From: a virus
IMG/VR virus record: IMGVR_UViG_3300047994_000094
Coordinates: 1 to 48,891 of that record
DNA length: 48,891 nt
Direction: 5' to 3' (one strand)
Part shown: positions 35,774 through 43,327 of the stretch, in pieces
How positions within the stretch are numbered: position 1 is the first letter of the stretch
How the letters are laid out: every line of letters begins with the position of its first letter
Position numbers and translations under genes: made by a program
Notes under the pieces: generated by a model
Told to the model about the DNA's origin: nothing
Databases searched by the model: none
Seen by the model: only the letters and a program-made list of their open reading frames with translations

Positions 35774-36201
35774 GGCCGCCATATCCCCGCCGTGTTCCAC
35801 GATATCGTCGTGAGCGTGTTGATCGGCGTGGCGCCGAACCCCACACCCTCATCCAGCAACAGGAGCAGCTTATCGGTCTCCTGCGGCGCGCGAATTGGGC
35901 CGGAGCCTGGCGCGCTGATACTCAGATAGGTCAGCAAGATCGCCGCGATCGGCGCGTCGGTAGATATCGTTCCGAACGATAGAGTGGGCGCCGCGGCGGC
36001 GTAGCCGCCCGATGCAACGAGGTCGGTCAGTTGGACCGAGGATGATAGAAGCGCGCCCGAGGGGACGTTCCCTACCGTTGTGTCGGTCTCGAAGTTAGGA
36101 ACATAAGAAGCACCAACCAGGGTCGCAAAAACCCGCGCCGTGCTCCAGGTCAGACCGCCCGTGAGCAAAGTCTGTCTGGCAGCCGCATAAAGACTGCTCA
36201 A
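35770..36201 (-). CDS. tail-region protein with a TTG start
   Basis: A 143-residue protein starting at TTG 36201, which overlaps the previous stop (TTGA). GGGAGG lies about 7 bp before it, so this rare start is well supported. The sequence has a helical N-terminus and a beta-rich remainder. An exact palindrome site at 36070 encodes TDTTVGN. Role unknown. Confidence 0.7.
   Translation of the reverse strand: MSSLYAAARQTLLTGGLTWSTARVFATLVGASYVPNFETDTTVGNVPSGALLSSSVQLTDLVASGGYAAAAPTLSFGTISTDAPIAAILLTYLSISAPGSGPIRAPQETDKLLLLLDEGVGFGATPINTLTTISWNTAGIWRP
36070..36082. repeat. dispersed palindrome CCCTAC-C-GTTGTG
   Basis: Exact match in the gene with the TTG start; a zero-spacer one-mismatch relative (CACTAC/GTAGTA) is at 36905-36916 in the adaptor gene. 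Confidence 0.78.
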
Positions 36202-36809
36202 TTTTTCCGCCTCCCAGACGAGAAGTAGGGAAATCGGAAATTCGACTGGCCGGAGTTGAGCTGCTCGGCCTCGGCCCGTGCCAGGTTGATGCCTACCCGA
36301 TACCGCTTCATATGGTATTCGGCCATCGACGGGTTGCTGTAGGGCCGCGCCGGGTGCGCCATGAGACGGGCCTTGGTGCCATCCATCATGCACTCGAACC
36401 AGCGGTTGAACAGGTCATCCGGCAGGTCACACCCAAAGCTGACCGGCTTTAGCGCCAGGAGCGCCATGCCGGAACGTGCCGCCTGGATGCCGGCGCTGCC
36501 GTCCACCAGGATCGCCGGGGGATTGACGCTGTAGATCGGCAGCCCCAACACCTTGAGCACCTGGAACGCCACCTGCGAGCCGTCGAACGGATTGAAGTCA
36601 TATTCACGGACGTAAGGCGACATCGCCCACGGCGCCCGCGCACGGTAATAGGTGGAGCGCAGCGCAAATTCCTCGATCGCGTTCCACAGCTCCATGCGGA
36701 TCACTTCGAGCAACACACCCGGCATGGTGGCCTGGATGTTATCGTAGAGGCGCGCTGCCTGGCTGTCGGACGTGAGATAGTCCGGGGTCATACTCGATGC
36801 GCCACTCAT
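36198..36809 (-). CDS. tail or head-tail adaptor protein
   Basis: A 203-residue helical protein (LYDNIQATMPGVLLEVIRMELW near the N-terminus). It lies between the capsid/adaptor and fibre genes and overlaps the adaptor gene by 4 bp. Its size and position fit a tail tubular or adaptor protein below the portal, but no diagnostic motif is seen. Confidence 0.65.
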   Translation of the reverse strand: MSGASSMTPDYLTSDSQAARLYDNIQATMPGVLLEVIRMELWNAIEEFALRSTYYRARAPWAMSPYVREYDFNPFDGSQVAFQVLKVLGLPIYSVNPPAILVDGSAGIQAARSGMALLALKPVSFGCDLPDDLFNRWFECMMDGTKARLMAHPARPYSNPSMAEYHMKRYRVGINLARAEAEQLNSGQSNFRFPYFSSGRRKN

Positions 36810-37213
36810 GCCGCGGCCTGCATGAGCTGGGACGTGAATTTGTTCATCAGCGCGATCGCGCGCGAGTTGTCGCTGAATGTATCTTCGCGCAGCTCGGCCC
36901 GGCCCACTACGTAGTAAACCGCCGCCATGAAATACTGCTCATCGAGCGGGAATGCCGTGCTGGCCACGGGCGGGCTCGCGCTCGGATTGCCCAGGTCGGC
37001 CAGCGTGTAGAGCGGCAGAGGGGTGCGCAAGCCGTAGGCCAGGAACAGGTCAGGCCGCAGCCGGCGGGCCTCGATCATGGCGCCGTTGAAATTATCCATT
37101 ATATCCTGATCGCTATAGCGATAGGATGATGCGACGGTCTCAACCGTGTCCTGGAGCAAGGTTCGCGCTTGCTGGACCACCTGGTCGATCGTGCGCGATG
37201 TGCTCCCGGACAT
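36806..37213 (-). CDS. head-tail connector/adaptor protein
   Basis: A 135-residue helical protein immediately downstream of the major capsid gene. YRYSDQDIMDNFNGAMIEARRLRPDLF resembles phage adaptor proteins that bind beneath the portal. A GC-rich hairpin lies between it and the capsid gene, probably lowering its expression relative to the capsid. Confidence 0.72.
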   Translation of the reverse strand: MSGSTSRTIDQVVQQARTLLQDTVETVASSYRYSDQDIMDNFNGAMIEARRLRPDLFLAYGLRTPLPLYTLADLGNPSASPPVASTAFPLDEQYFMAAVYYVVGRAELREDTFSDNSRAIALMNKFTSQLMQAAA

Positions 37214-37222
37214 GGGCGCCCA

Positions 37223-37243
37223 GGGGGGCCTGGCAGGCCCCCC
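37223..37243. terminator. GC-rich hairpin after the capsid gene
   Basis: GGGGGGCCT-GGC-AGGCCCCCC is a perfect 9-bp stem with a 3-nt loop, 5 bp after the capsid stop. There is no T-tract, so it is more likely a processing site or partial attenuator than a full terminator. Confidence 0.7.
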
Positions 37244-37248
37244 TCCCC

Positions 37249-38202
37249 TTAGTTGGAACCGCGGGTCGCGTAGAGTTCGGCGAGCGCGATGCCGTCGAGC
37301 ACCTTGCTGCCATAGACCTGCAAGCCGCGCAGCAAGCGGCCGAACGTCTGCTCGGAGTCCATCGTTTGCAGCTTGGAAATCTGGCTGGCAAACGTCAGGC
37401 CATGGGGATGCCCCGCGAAGATGCGGAACGCCGTGGCCGAACCCTCGGTCGCCGTCGGCAGCAGGTTGGACGCATAGAGCGTGAAACGGTCGATCATGCC
37501 GATGCGGCCATTGCGCAGCAGGGACACGCCATCGCCCGAGATCGACGCTTCGCGCAGGTCGGACTTTTTGACCACGCCGGCAAACCAGGGTGGGACCACG
37601 AGCCAGCGGCCCGTCTCCGGGATGTTCTGCTCATCGAGCACGGTGCCCAGGTCCACGATGTTGTCCAGCACCGTCGAGCTGCTCACGACAACCGGTGCGC
37701 CGGTTGCGCCAAGCACCAGGTTCTGGCTGATCGCGCCAGCGGTGTTGCCCTTGTTCGCGGCGGCGACGCCGGCGTCGATCGTGGCCAGCACCGCCGTGTC
37801 AATGTTGATCTTCATCTGCTCGGCGGCATCGTCGGCCCACATCGACATCAAATTGAGGTCGGACTGGACCTCCATGATATCGTCCTGGATGCAGTTGAAA
37901 TACTTCGCGTGGTCGATCGTCAGCTCGATGATGTTCGAGCTGGGGCGCTGGACCACGAGCGGCATATCAACGGAATAATCGCTGATCGTGATGGTGGGCT
38001 TGCTACGGATGATGACCGTATCGCCTTGGTTCTTGATCTCGCCTTCGTAGTCAGTGTTGGCGATCGCCGACAACACCGTCGCGGCGTAGAACTTTTCGAT
38101 GAGCTTGCCCGACCAGATTTGCGGGATGAATACGCCAGAATAAGGCGGGTTCGCACCGGTGCCCGCGCCACCATAGGGCGGGTTCGCAACAGTAATGCTC
38201 AT
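37249..38202 (-). CDS. major capsid protein
   Basis: A 317-residue HK97/P22-type coat protein. SGVFIPQIWSGKLIEKFYAATVLSAIANTDYEGEI near the N-terminus and VIIRSKPTITISDY are typical of podovirus coats, and the position directly after the scaffold gene agrees. It should assemble the procapsid around the scaffold. Expected to be the most abundant virion protein. Confidence 0.9.
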   Translation of the reverse strand: MSITVANPPYGGAGTGANPPYSGVFIPQIWSGKLIEKFYAATVLSAIANTDYEGEIKNQGDTVIIRSKPTITISDYSVDMPLVVQRPSSNIIELTIDHAKYFNCIQDDIMEVQSDLNLMSMWADDAAEQMKINIDTAVLATIDAGVAAANKGNTAGAISQNLVLGATGAPVVVSSSTVLDNIVDLGTVLDEQNIPETGRWLVVPPWFAGVVKKSDLREASISGDGVSLLRNGRIGMIDRFTLYASNLLPTATEGSATAFRIFAGHPHGLTFASQISKLQTMDSEQTFGRLLRGLQVYGSKVLDGIALAELYATRGSN

Positions 38203-38213
38203 GAGAGCATGAC

Positions 38214-39296
38214 CTAGATGGTGACGCGGCCCTCACGGACGGCGGCGTTTATCTCGGCTTCTCGCCGGGCGTAGCCCTGCGGATTATGCCGAAATTTGCC
38301 CTTCGTTACGTCCGAATAGAACTGCGCAATTTCCTTTTGCGTAACATACACCGGAGTAGGGGCAGCGCCGTTGCTTGTCGGTGCCGAACGGCCGGCGCCG
38401 GGTGCTGCAAAAGTCTCCAGGGGGATCGTTCCCGCGCCCGGTGTGGGCGTATGGGCCGGTGTCTCCACGCTGGGATTTTGCACGGTATGCTGTGCACGCC
38501 AGGTGTTAAAAAACACGGCGACGCGCTGAGCGTCACCACTGTTGTAGGCTTGGTGTAGCAAAGGCATACGAACTTGACCAGAGATAAAATCACGTTCGTT
38601 GAGCCAAGCAATAAAGCCTGGATCGTTGTTGGTATCGTTCCAGTCTGGCCCGACCATACTCGCGAGCATGCCATCGACGTTGCGGCGGTTGGCTTCCAGG
38701 GTCGTCTGCTGCACCCGGAGGGTGTTGTTCTGCGACTGTGCCGAGAGCTGTGCCACCTGGCGGCGCAAATCCTCGACTTCCGGCTGCAATTCGGCGCGGG
38801 CGCTGCGGCGCGCGGCACCTAGCAAATCTTCGCCCCACGTCTCGATATCTTTCGGATCGAGCGTCGCCTGCTGCTGCTGCGGTGCAGGCTGGCGCGTCGC
38901 CGCGTTGAGCTTCTGTGTCAGGTCGGCGACCTGACCTTGGAGCGTGGCGATATGCGCAGCACTCTCGCGCGCCGTGCGCAGCTCCTGCGCCTGGACATTG
39001 AACCGGCCTTCCAGCGAGCGAAACTTCTGCTCCCAATCCTGCTGCGGTGCGGGTGTGGGTGCGGGCGTGGAAGACGCGGGAGGGTTCCCTACCGTTGTGG
39101 GAGCGGTCACGACGGTAGTGTTTGATGGTGCCGCAGGTGCGGGCGCCGGGCTCGGGGCCGGGGCCGGGGCCGGCTGCGGGTTGTAGGTGGCGGCTTGCAG
39201 GGCTTCGGCGTCCGCTGCGATCTTGCGGACGGCGGCGGGGATTTTCGGCGCGTAGCGGGCGTTCGCGTCCGCCGGCGGTGCCAGGGTCTCAGACAT
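38214..39296 (-). CDS. scaffolding protein
   Basis: A 360-residue protein rich in Pro/Ala at the N-terminus, with a long coiled coil at about 90-190 (QELRTARESAAHIATLQGQV). This is the usual build of podovirus scaffold proteins. It lies directly upstream of the capsid gene. Two exact dispersed-palindrome sites lie 8 bp apart in the Pro-rich region. Confidence 0.82.
   Translation of the reverse strand: MSETLAPPADANARYAPKIPAAVRKIAADAEALQAATYNPQPAPAPAPSPAPAPAAPSNTTVVTAPTTVGNPPASSTPAPTPAPQQDWEQKFRSLEGRFNVQAQELRTARESAAHIATLQGQVADLTQKLNAATRQPAPQQQQATLDPKDIETWGEDLLGAARRSARAELQPEVEDLRRQVAQLSAQSQNNTLRVQQTTLEANRRNVDGMLASMVGPDWNDTNNDPGFIAWLNERDFISGQVRMPLLHQAYNSGDAQRVAVFFNTWRAQHTVQNPSVETPAHTPTPGAGTIPLETFAAPGAGRSAPTSNGAAPTPVYVTQKEIAQFYSDVTKGKFRHNPQGYARREAEINAAVREGRVTI
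39087..39099. repeat. dispersed palindrome CCCTAC-C-GTTGTG
   Basis: Exact match in the scaffold gene, only 8 bp from the next site; the closest pair in the genome. Confidence 0.8.
39108..39120. repeat. dispersed palindrome CACGAC-G-GTAGTG
   Basis: Exact match in the scaffold gene; shares 19 bases with the site at 22679. Confidence 0.8.
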
Positions 39297-39594
39297 TCAC
39301 CAGGTCTCCCAGCGGGTCGGCGGCTTTGCGCACGGACGCACCCGTGGTCGGACGCTTGGCGACGTTCTTCTGATGCGTCTCCGTCGTCGCGGCCTCGATG
39401 GCGATCCATAGATCGCGCAGCCCGCGCGCGTAGGCGGTGTCCTCGATGCGGCGCGCGGGGTCGCTGCCGATCGCCTGGTCAACCGCCTTGTCGGCGGCGT
39501 CGCCGAGAGCGGCACGGAACCGATCCCATTGATCAAGGCCGCGCAGCGCGCGGCATGCTTGAATACCCTCGTTGCCTAGGTTGATGCTACTCAT
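39289..39594 (-). CDS. hypothetical protein
   Basis: A 101-residue helical protein between portal and scaffold, overlapping the scaffold start by 8 bp and the upstream stop by 4 bp. Could be a minor head protein; no motif seen. Confidence 0.65.
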   Translation of the reverse strand: MSSINLGNEGIQACRALRGLDQWDRFRAALGDAADKAVDQAIGSDPARRIEDTAYARGLRDLWIAIEAATTETHQKNVAKRPTTGASVRKAADPLGDLVNV

Positions 39595-39926
39595 GATAGA
39601 TCGGGGTCTTTCGTCGCGTCTGGATTAGCCGGTCCCATGGCACCCATCGTGCCGGGGCCAAGCCCGCCAAATTTCGGATGTGTCTTCATGCCGCCGGAGC
39701 CGCCACGGATTTCCGACACGCCGGGGTGCGGCATGCCGGGGCCGGACGCGCCCTCGCCACCTGACGCCAGATAGGCCGGCGGCGTCTTGCTGTAGTTGCC
39801 CATCATACGCGGCAAGGCGGCGCTGCCGGTGATGCCGTCCTTCTCGCCGCGGCCGAGGAACTGGTGGGCGATGCTCTTACGGATCGCGCCGGTGCCCGCG
39901 GCGGCGCCCTTGCCGGGCTTCATCAT
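39591..39926 (-). CDS. Gly-rich hypothetical protein
   Basis: A 111-residue Gly/Pro/Met-rich protein of low complexity, in the head cluster. Probably a small virion component; not recognised. Confidence 0.62.
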   Translation of the reverse strand: MMKPGKGAAAGTGAIRKSIAHQFLGRGEKDGITGSAALPRMMGNYSKTPPAYLASGGEGASGPGMPHPGVSEIRGGSGGMKTHPKFGGLGPGTMGAMGPANPDATKDPDLS

Positions 39927-39929
39927 GGA

Positions 39930-40220
39930 TCAATCCTCACCCTTGCCGACGCCATCGGTCGCATAGCCGGTCGCCTTGACGTTCATGGGGTTGAAGTCGG
40001 GCGACATGCTCGGCCCCTTACCCTTGGGATAGTCGCGGCTGCTCTCGGTCGGACCGGACGTGCCGGTCTTGCCGCCGCCTTTGATCATGTCCATCGGCTT
40101 TTGCGAGATATCCTTACCCTGGTCCATCGTCGGCCCTTCCATCGGCTTGTTGGTAGGTGTCTTGCTGTAATCCTGATTGTCGCTCGTGTCGGTCAGGAGG
40201 TCTTTGGGGAACCCGGCCAT
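39930..40220 (-). CDS. hydrophilic hypothetical protein
   Basis: A 96-residue Lys/Asp/Gly-rich, probably disordered protein just downstream of the portal gene. Unrecognised. Confidence 0.62.
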   Translation of the reverse strand: MAGFPKDLLTDTSDNQDYSKTPTNKPMEGPTMDQGKDISQKPMDMIKGGGKTGTSGPTESSRDYPKGKGPSMSPDFNPMNVKATGYATDGVGKGED

Positions 40221-42425
40221 CTAGTGAACAACTCCCGGCATGGACTGGCTCTGGTTGCTGGGCGGCGCCGCATCGGCCAGTTGTGACGGCGCCGGATGCG
40301 GCGGCTGCGCGCCCTGGGTCTGCGCCGCCGGATTGCTGTTAGGCTGACCGGGTTTGCCCGGCGGCTGACCAGGTTGACCGCCAAGCTGACCCTGGGGGTT
40401 CATCGCCGCCTGTTGCGCCGCCTGGGCCTGCTGCTGCTTCTGCTCGGCCTGGAGCGTCTGGTCATCCGGCACGATATCGTCGGGCAGCCCAAGCCCCTGT
40501 GCGACGGAGCGCAGCACACGCGCCCGGCCAACCACGCCGACGATGGGGGCGTCGATGGGGTTCCCCGTGATCTGGAGGAACTGGAGCTGCTTCTGGCGCT
40601 CGGTGTCCTTCTCGATCGCCACATTGACGCCGCGGACGTTGACTTCCTCGTTACCCGTCAGAAGCCCCGACGTATCCGTCAGCATGATGAGATCATAGAC
40701 ATCATGCAGGAGCGGCTCCATCACATCGCCGTCCACATTGCCGGCGACCGTCTGGAGCATGTTCTTGGAGTTATCCATGAGCATGGACAGACCCGAGGCG
40801 GTCCGGCCGGCGCCGCCGGCGTTCGAGCCGGTGATGTATCGGGGGATCGCCGACGCCTCATCGCAAAGCTGCGACACGGCGTTATAGACCGCCAGCAAAG
40901 CCTGCGAATTGTCTTGCGGTTGGAAGAAACTGACGGGTTCGCGCGACACGCCCATGGGGTCCATGGTGATGTGCCAACGCTTCCACGGATACAGCTCGTC
41001 CGCGTCGGTCCCCGGTGTGACCACTTCGTCATTGATGACAACCTGGGGGCCGGACGCGATCGACATATTGTTCACCAGCGCGCGGTAGGCGGCGTTGGCG
41101 ACTTCCTGGTGATCCTCCAGCATGTCACACAGGCCATGGCCCGCGATGGTGCCGGGCACCTTCTCGAAGCTGGTGACGTAGTAGGGATGCCGCTGGCGCG
41201 GGCTGGGGTTCATCTGGACCTTGATCACGTAGCGCCCGATCAGCCACGCCCGCACCGAGTAGTCCATGTCGGGATCGGCGATCTGCGCCGCGGTCATACC
41301 GTAGCGCATGAGCATTTCGCCCTGCACCATGCCGTTGAACTCCAGCCCTTCGATATACTCGGACTGGTTGAAATTCGGGTCTTCGCGGTTCTCCAGGTAG
41401 GCGCGCTCGGAGTCGTTGCTGTCCAACCACTCACGTAATCCGTGCGCGTAATCCGTGAGCACGGCGCGGATCGCAGCTTCGTCATACCCTGGCAGACCGA
41501 TCAGATTATTCAGGTCAGACCGCGTATAGCGCCGCCGCTCCAGCGTATCGGCCTGCTCGATGGTGCTGGCACCCGGCGACCAGTAGAGATCGAATGGGCT
41601 GATGCGCTCCCAAAACATCTGCGGGATGCGCTTGATCGACGGGGTGTTGCCGTTCCAGACCAGCTTGTTGGTCATCTTGACCGTCGGCCCCTTGAGCACC
41701 GCGAAGGGGAACAGGGGCAGGTCGGTGCAGAACTCGGTCAGCGCCTCGTAGAAGCCGCCGTCGCGCAGGATATCCTCGATCTTATCCTCGGCGGCATGCG
41801 CCTGTGCGATCGCGTTGCGGCGCGCGGCCTGCTGGGCGGCGTGCATGAGCCCAACCACGCGCATATGCACCTGGCTGTCCATCATCGGCTGGTTGGCCTG
41901 CTTCGCCGATTGAACCTCCGACGACACGAGCTGCATGATCTGCGCCGAGATTTCAGGCGGCACCGGCGGGTCCGGTTGGGGATCGATGCCCCATGGCCGA
42001 TCGGGTCCGAGATAGACCTGGCGCAACAGGCTGGTGGCGCCGCGGCACTTGCCGGCCACCATGCGCGAATAGACTTCTGAGCCGCCGAACTTCTTGATCC
42101 AGTGCAGCTTGTCGGGGTCATATTTCCCCTCGAACATACGCTGCGCGCGGATCAGACGGTCATTCAACGGATTGTTGCCGTTGTTCCGCTGGTTGCGAAA
42201 TATATTCCATAAATTGCGGATGAATGATCCGATATCGGGGATCATCGGCGCCGGGCGGTTGGCGGTGCCCTGCGCTTGGGCCTGAGCCTGACTATCCTGC
42301 CGGTCCAGCTCGCTGCCCGATACCAGGCGCAGCAATCCGCCGCTGCGACCGTTCACAGTCGCACCAGGCGCCCGCGAGTAGGCGGGTGGCGTGGAGTTGG
42401 ACCGGCCGGGCAAAGCTGTGGGCAA
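40221..42425 (-). CDS. portal protein
   Basis: A 734-residue podovirus-type portal. The N-terminal 80 residues are Pro/Gly/Gln-rich. The helical core includes IRNLWNIFRNQRNN, SEVYSRMVAGKCRG and GTIAGHGLCDMLEDHQ. A Gln/Pro-rich C-terminal tail closes the protein. It sits at the head of the leftward virion operon, downstream of a predicted promoter in the divergent gap to the Tad2-like gene. It should form the DNA-entry vertex and dock the terminase. Confidence 0.88.
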   Translation of the reverse strand: MPTALPGRSNSTPPAYSRAPGATVNGRSGGLLRLVSGSELDRQDSQAQAQAQGTANRPAPMIPDIGSFIRNLWNIFRNQRNNGNNPLNDRLIRAQRMFEGKYDPDKLHWIKKFGGSEVYSRMVAGKCRGATSLLRQVYLGPDRPWGIDPQPDPPVPPEISAQIMQLVSSEVQSAKQANQPMMDSQVHMRVVGLMHAAQQAARRNAIAQAHAAEDKIEDILRDGGFYEALTEFCTDLPLFPFAVLKGPTVKMTNKLVWNGNTPSIKRIPQMFWERISPFDLYWSPGASTIEQADTLERRRYTRSDLNNLIGLPGYDEAAIRAVLTDYAHGLREWLDSNDSERAYLENREDPNFNQSEYIEGLEFNGMVQGEMLMRYGMTAAQIADPDMDYSVRAWLIGRYVIKVQMNPSPRQRHPYYVTSFEKVPGTIAGHGLCDMLEDHQEVANAAYRALVNNMSIASGPQVVINDEVVTPGTDADELYPWKRWHITMDPMGVSREPVSFFQPQDNSQALLAVYNAVSQLCDEASAIPRYITGSNAGGAGRTASGLSMLMDNSKNMLQTVAGNVDGDVMEPLLHDVYDLIMLTDTSGLLTGNEEVNVRGVNVAIEKDTERQKQLQFLQITGNPIDAPIVGVVGRARVLRSVAQGLGLPDDIVPDDQTLQAEQKQQQAQAAQQAAMNPQGQLGGQPGQPPGKPGQPNSNPAAQTQGAQPPHPAPSQLADAAPPSNQSQSMPGVVH

Positions 42426-42432
42426 CGAACCC

Positions 42433-42453
42433 CCAATAACTACTACGCTTGTG
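42433..42453. promoter_or_regulatory. degenerate palindrome in the divergent promoter region
   Basis: CACAAG-C-GTAGTA (minus strand) is a two-mismatch relative of the dispersed palindrome. It lies just downstream of the predicted leftward -10 (42459-42464), near the likely transcription start of the whole virion operon, where a repressor would act. Confidence 0.5.
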
Positions 42454-42458
42454 TTTTA

Positions 42459-42488
42459 TACATAGCGTGGGGTTTAATGGTGACGCAA
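42459..42488 (-). promoter_or_regulatory. candidate leftward promoter for the virion operon
   Basis: On the minus strand TTGCGT, an 18-bp spacer and TATGTA form a sigma70-like pair ahead of the portal gene. The -35 is weak. It lies in the 81-bp divergent gap, the only obvious place for a virion-operon promoter. Confidence 0.4.
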
Positions 42489-42506
42489 GTCTTATAGGGC
42501 ATGATC

Positions 42507-42806
42507 ATGGATGAAACGCGAGACGTTCTGCCGGACGCCGGTTTTGATTTCGCGCTGGCGTGGCTGAGAGAAGGGCGCCGCGTTGCCCGGCAGGGCTGGA
42601 ACGGCAAAAGGATGTTCATCTTCCTTGTTTCAGGTAGCACCTTCAAAGTCAGCCGGCCGCCGCTCCTGGGGATATACCCGGAAGGCACTGTCATACGCTA
42701 CCACGCCCATATCGATATGAAGACGGCCGACGGCATGGTCGTGCCCTGGTTGGCCTCTCAGACTGACATCCTCGCCAACGACTGGATGCTGCTTCCCGAA
42801 AGCTAA
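42507..42806 (+). CDS. Tad2-like (DUF2829) anti-Thoeris candidate
   Basis: A 99-residue protein matching the DUF2829 pattern: a short N-terminal helix, then RRVARQGWNGKRMFIFLVSG, and a C-terminal MKTADGMVVPWLASQTDILANDW. These blocks mark the Tad2 family, whose members bind and sequester signalling nucleotides made by Thoeris defence. It should act in the cytoplasm early after entry. ATG 42507 is favoured over 42501 because AGGG is 8-11 bp upstream. It starts the rightward terminase block. Family assignment is strong; the activity here is inference. Confidence 0.85.
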   Translation: MDETRDVLPDAGFDFALAWLREGRRVARQGWNGKRMFIFLVSGSTFKVSRPPLLGIYPEGTVIRYHAHIDMKTADGMVVPWLASQTDILANDWMLLPES

Positions 42807-42808
42807 CC

Positions 42809-43327
42809 ATGTCTGCATCACTCACAACCGTAGGGAATGTTACGCCCGCCGGCCCGGTCGTGCCCACGCATGCCATGGACATCCCCATCAACTCCCTGGT
42901 GGATGACCTGGCGCGGAAAATTCACCCGGTATCGACCATTGCGGCGCGCTATTGCCTGACGCTGCCGGAACTCTATGCGATCCTCCAGCGGCCGGGCGTC
43001 CAGCGCATGTATCGCCAGCGCAAGGCGGTATGGGAGAGCGACGCCAGCTCAGGCGAACGCCTGCGCACCTATGCCGAGGTCGGGCTCATCGAGGTCGCGC
43101 CCGACGGGTTCCAAGCCGTCAACGATAAGAGCGAGCCGGCGCAAATCCGTGCGGAATGGCTGCGCACCTTCGCCAAGATTATCGGCGATGGACCATCCAA
43201 AACGAGTTTGGACGGTCCCAAAGCGGCGCAGTTTTCCATCAACTTCATTTTCCGCGACCACCCGCGCGAGGCGTTCGTCGGCAACGTCGGGCAGTCGCCC
43301 CTCGTCATCGAAGCCAATCCTGAATGA
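42809..43327 (+). CDS. terminase small subunit
   Basis: A 172-residue protein directly upstream of the large terminase, overlapping it by ATGA. LARKIHPVSTIAARYCLTLPELYAIL is a plausible helix-turn-helix for packaging-site recognition, followed by a helical oligomerisation region. An exact palindrome site overlaps codons 6-9. Confidence 0.82.
   Translation: MSASLTTVGNVTPAGPVVPTHAMDIPINSLVDDLARKIHPVSTIAARYCLTLPELYAILQRPGVQRMYRQRKAVWESDASSGERLRTYAEVGLIEVAPDGFQAVNDKSEPAQIRAEWLRTFAKIIGDGPSKTSLDGPKAAQFSINFIFRDHPREAFVGNVGQSPLVIEANPE
42823..42835. repeat. dispersed palindrome CACAAC-C-GTAGGG
   Basis: Exact match inside the start of the small terminase gene, 12 bp after its ATG. Confidence 0.8.
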
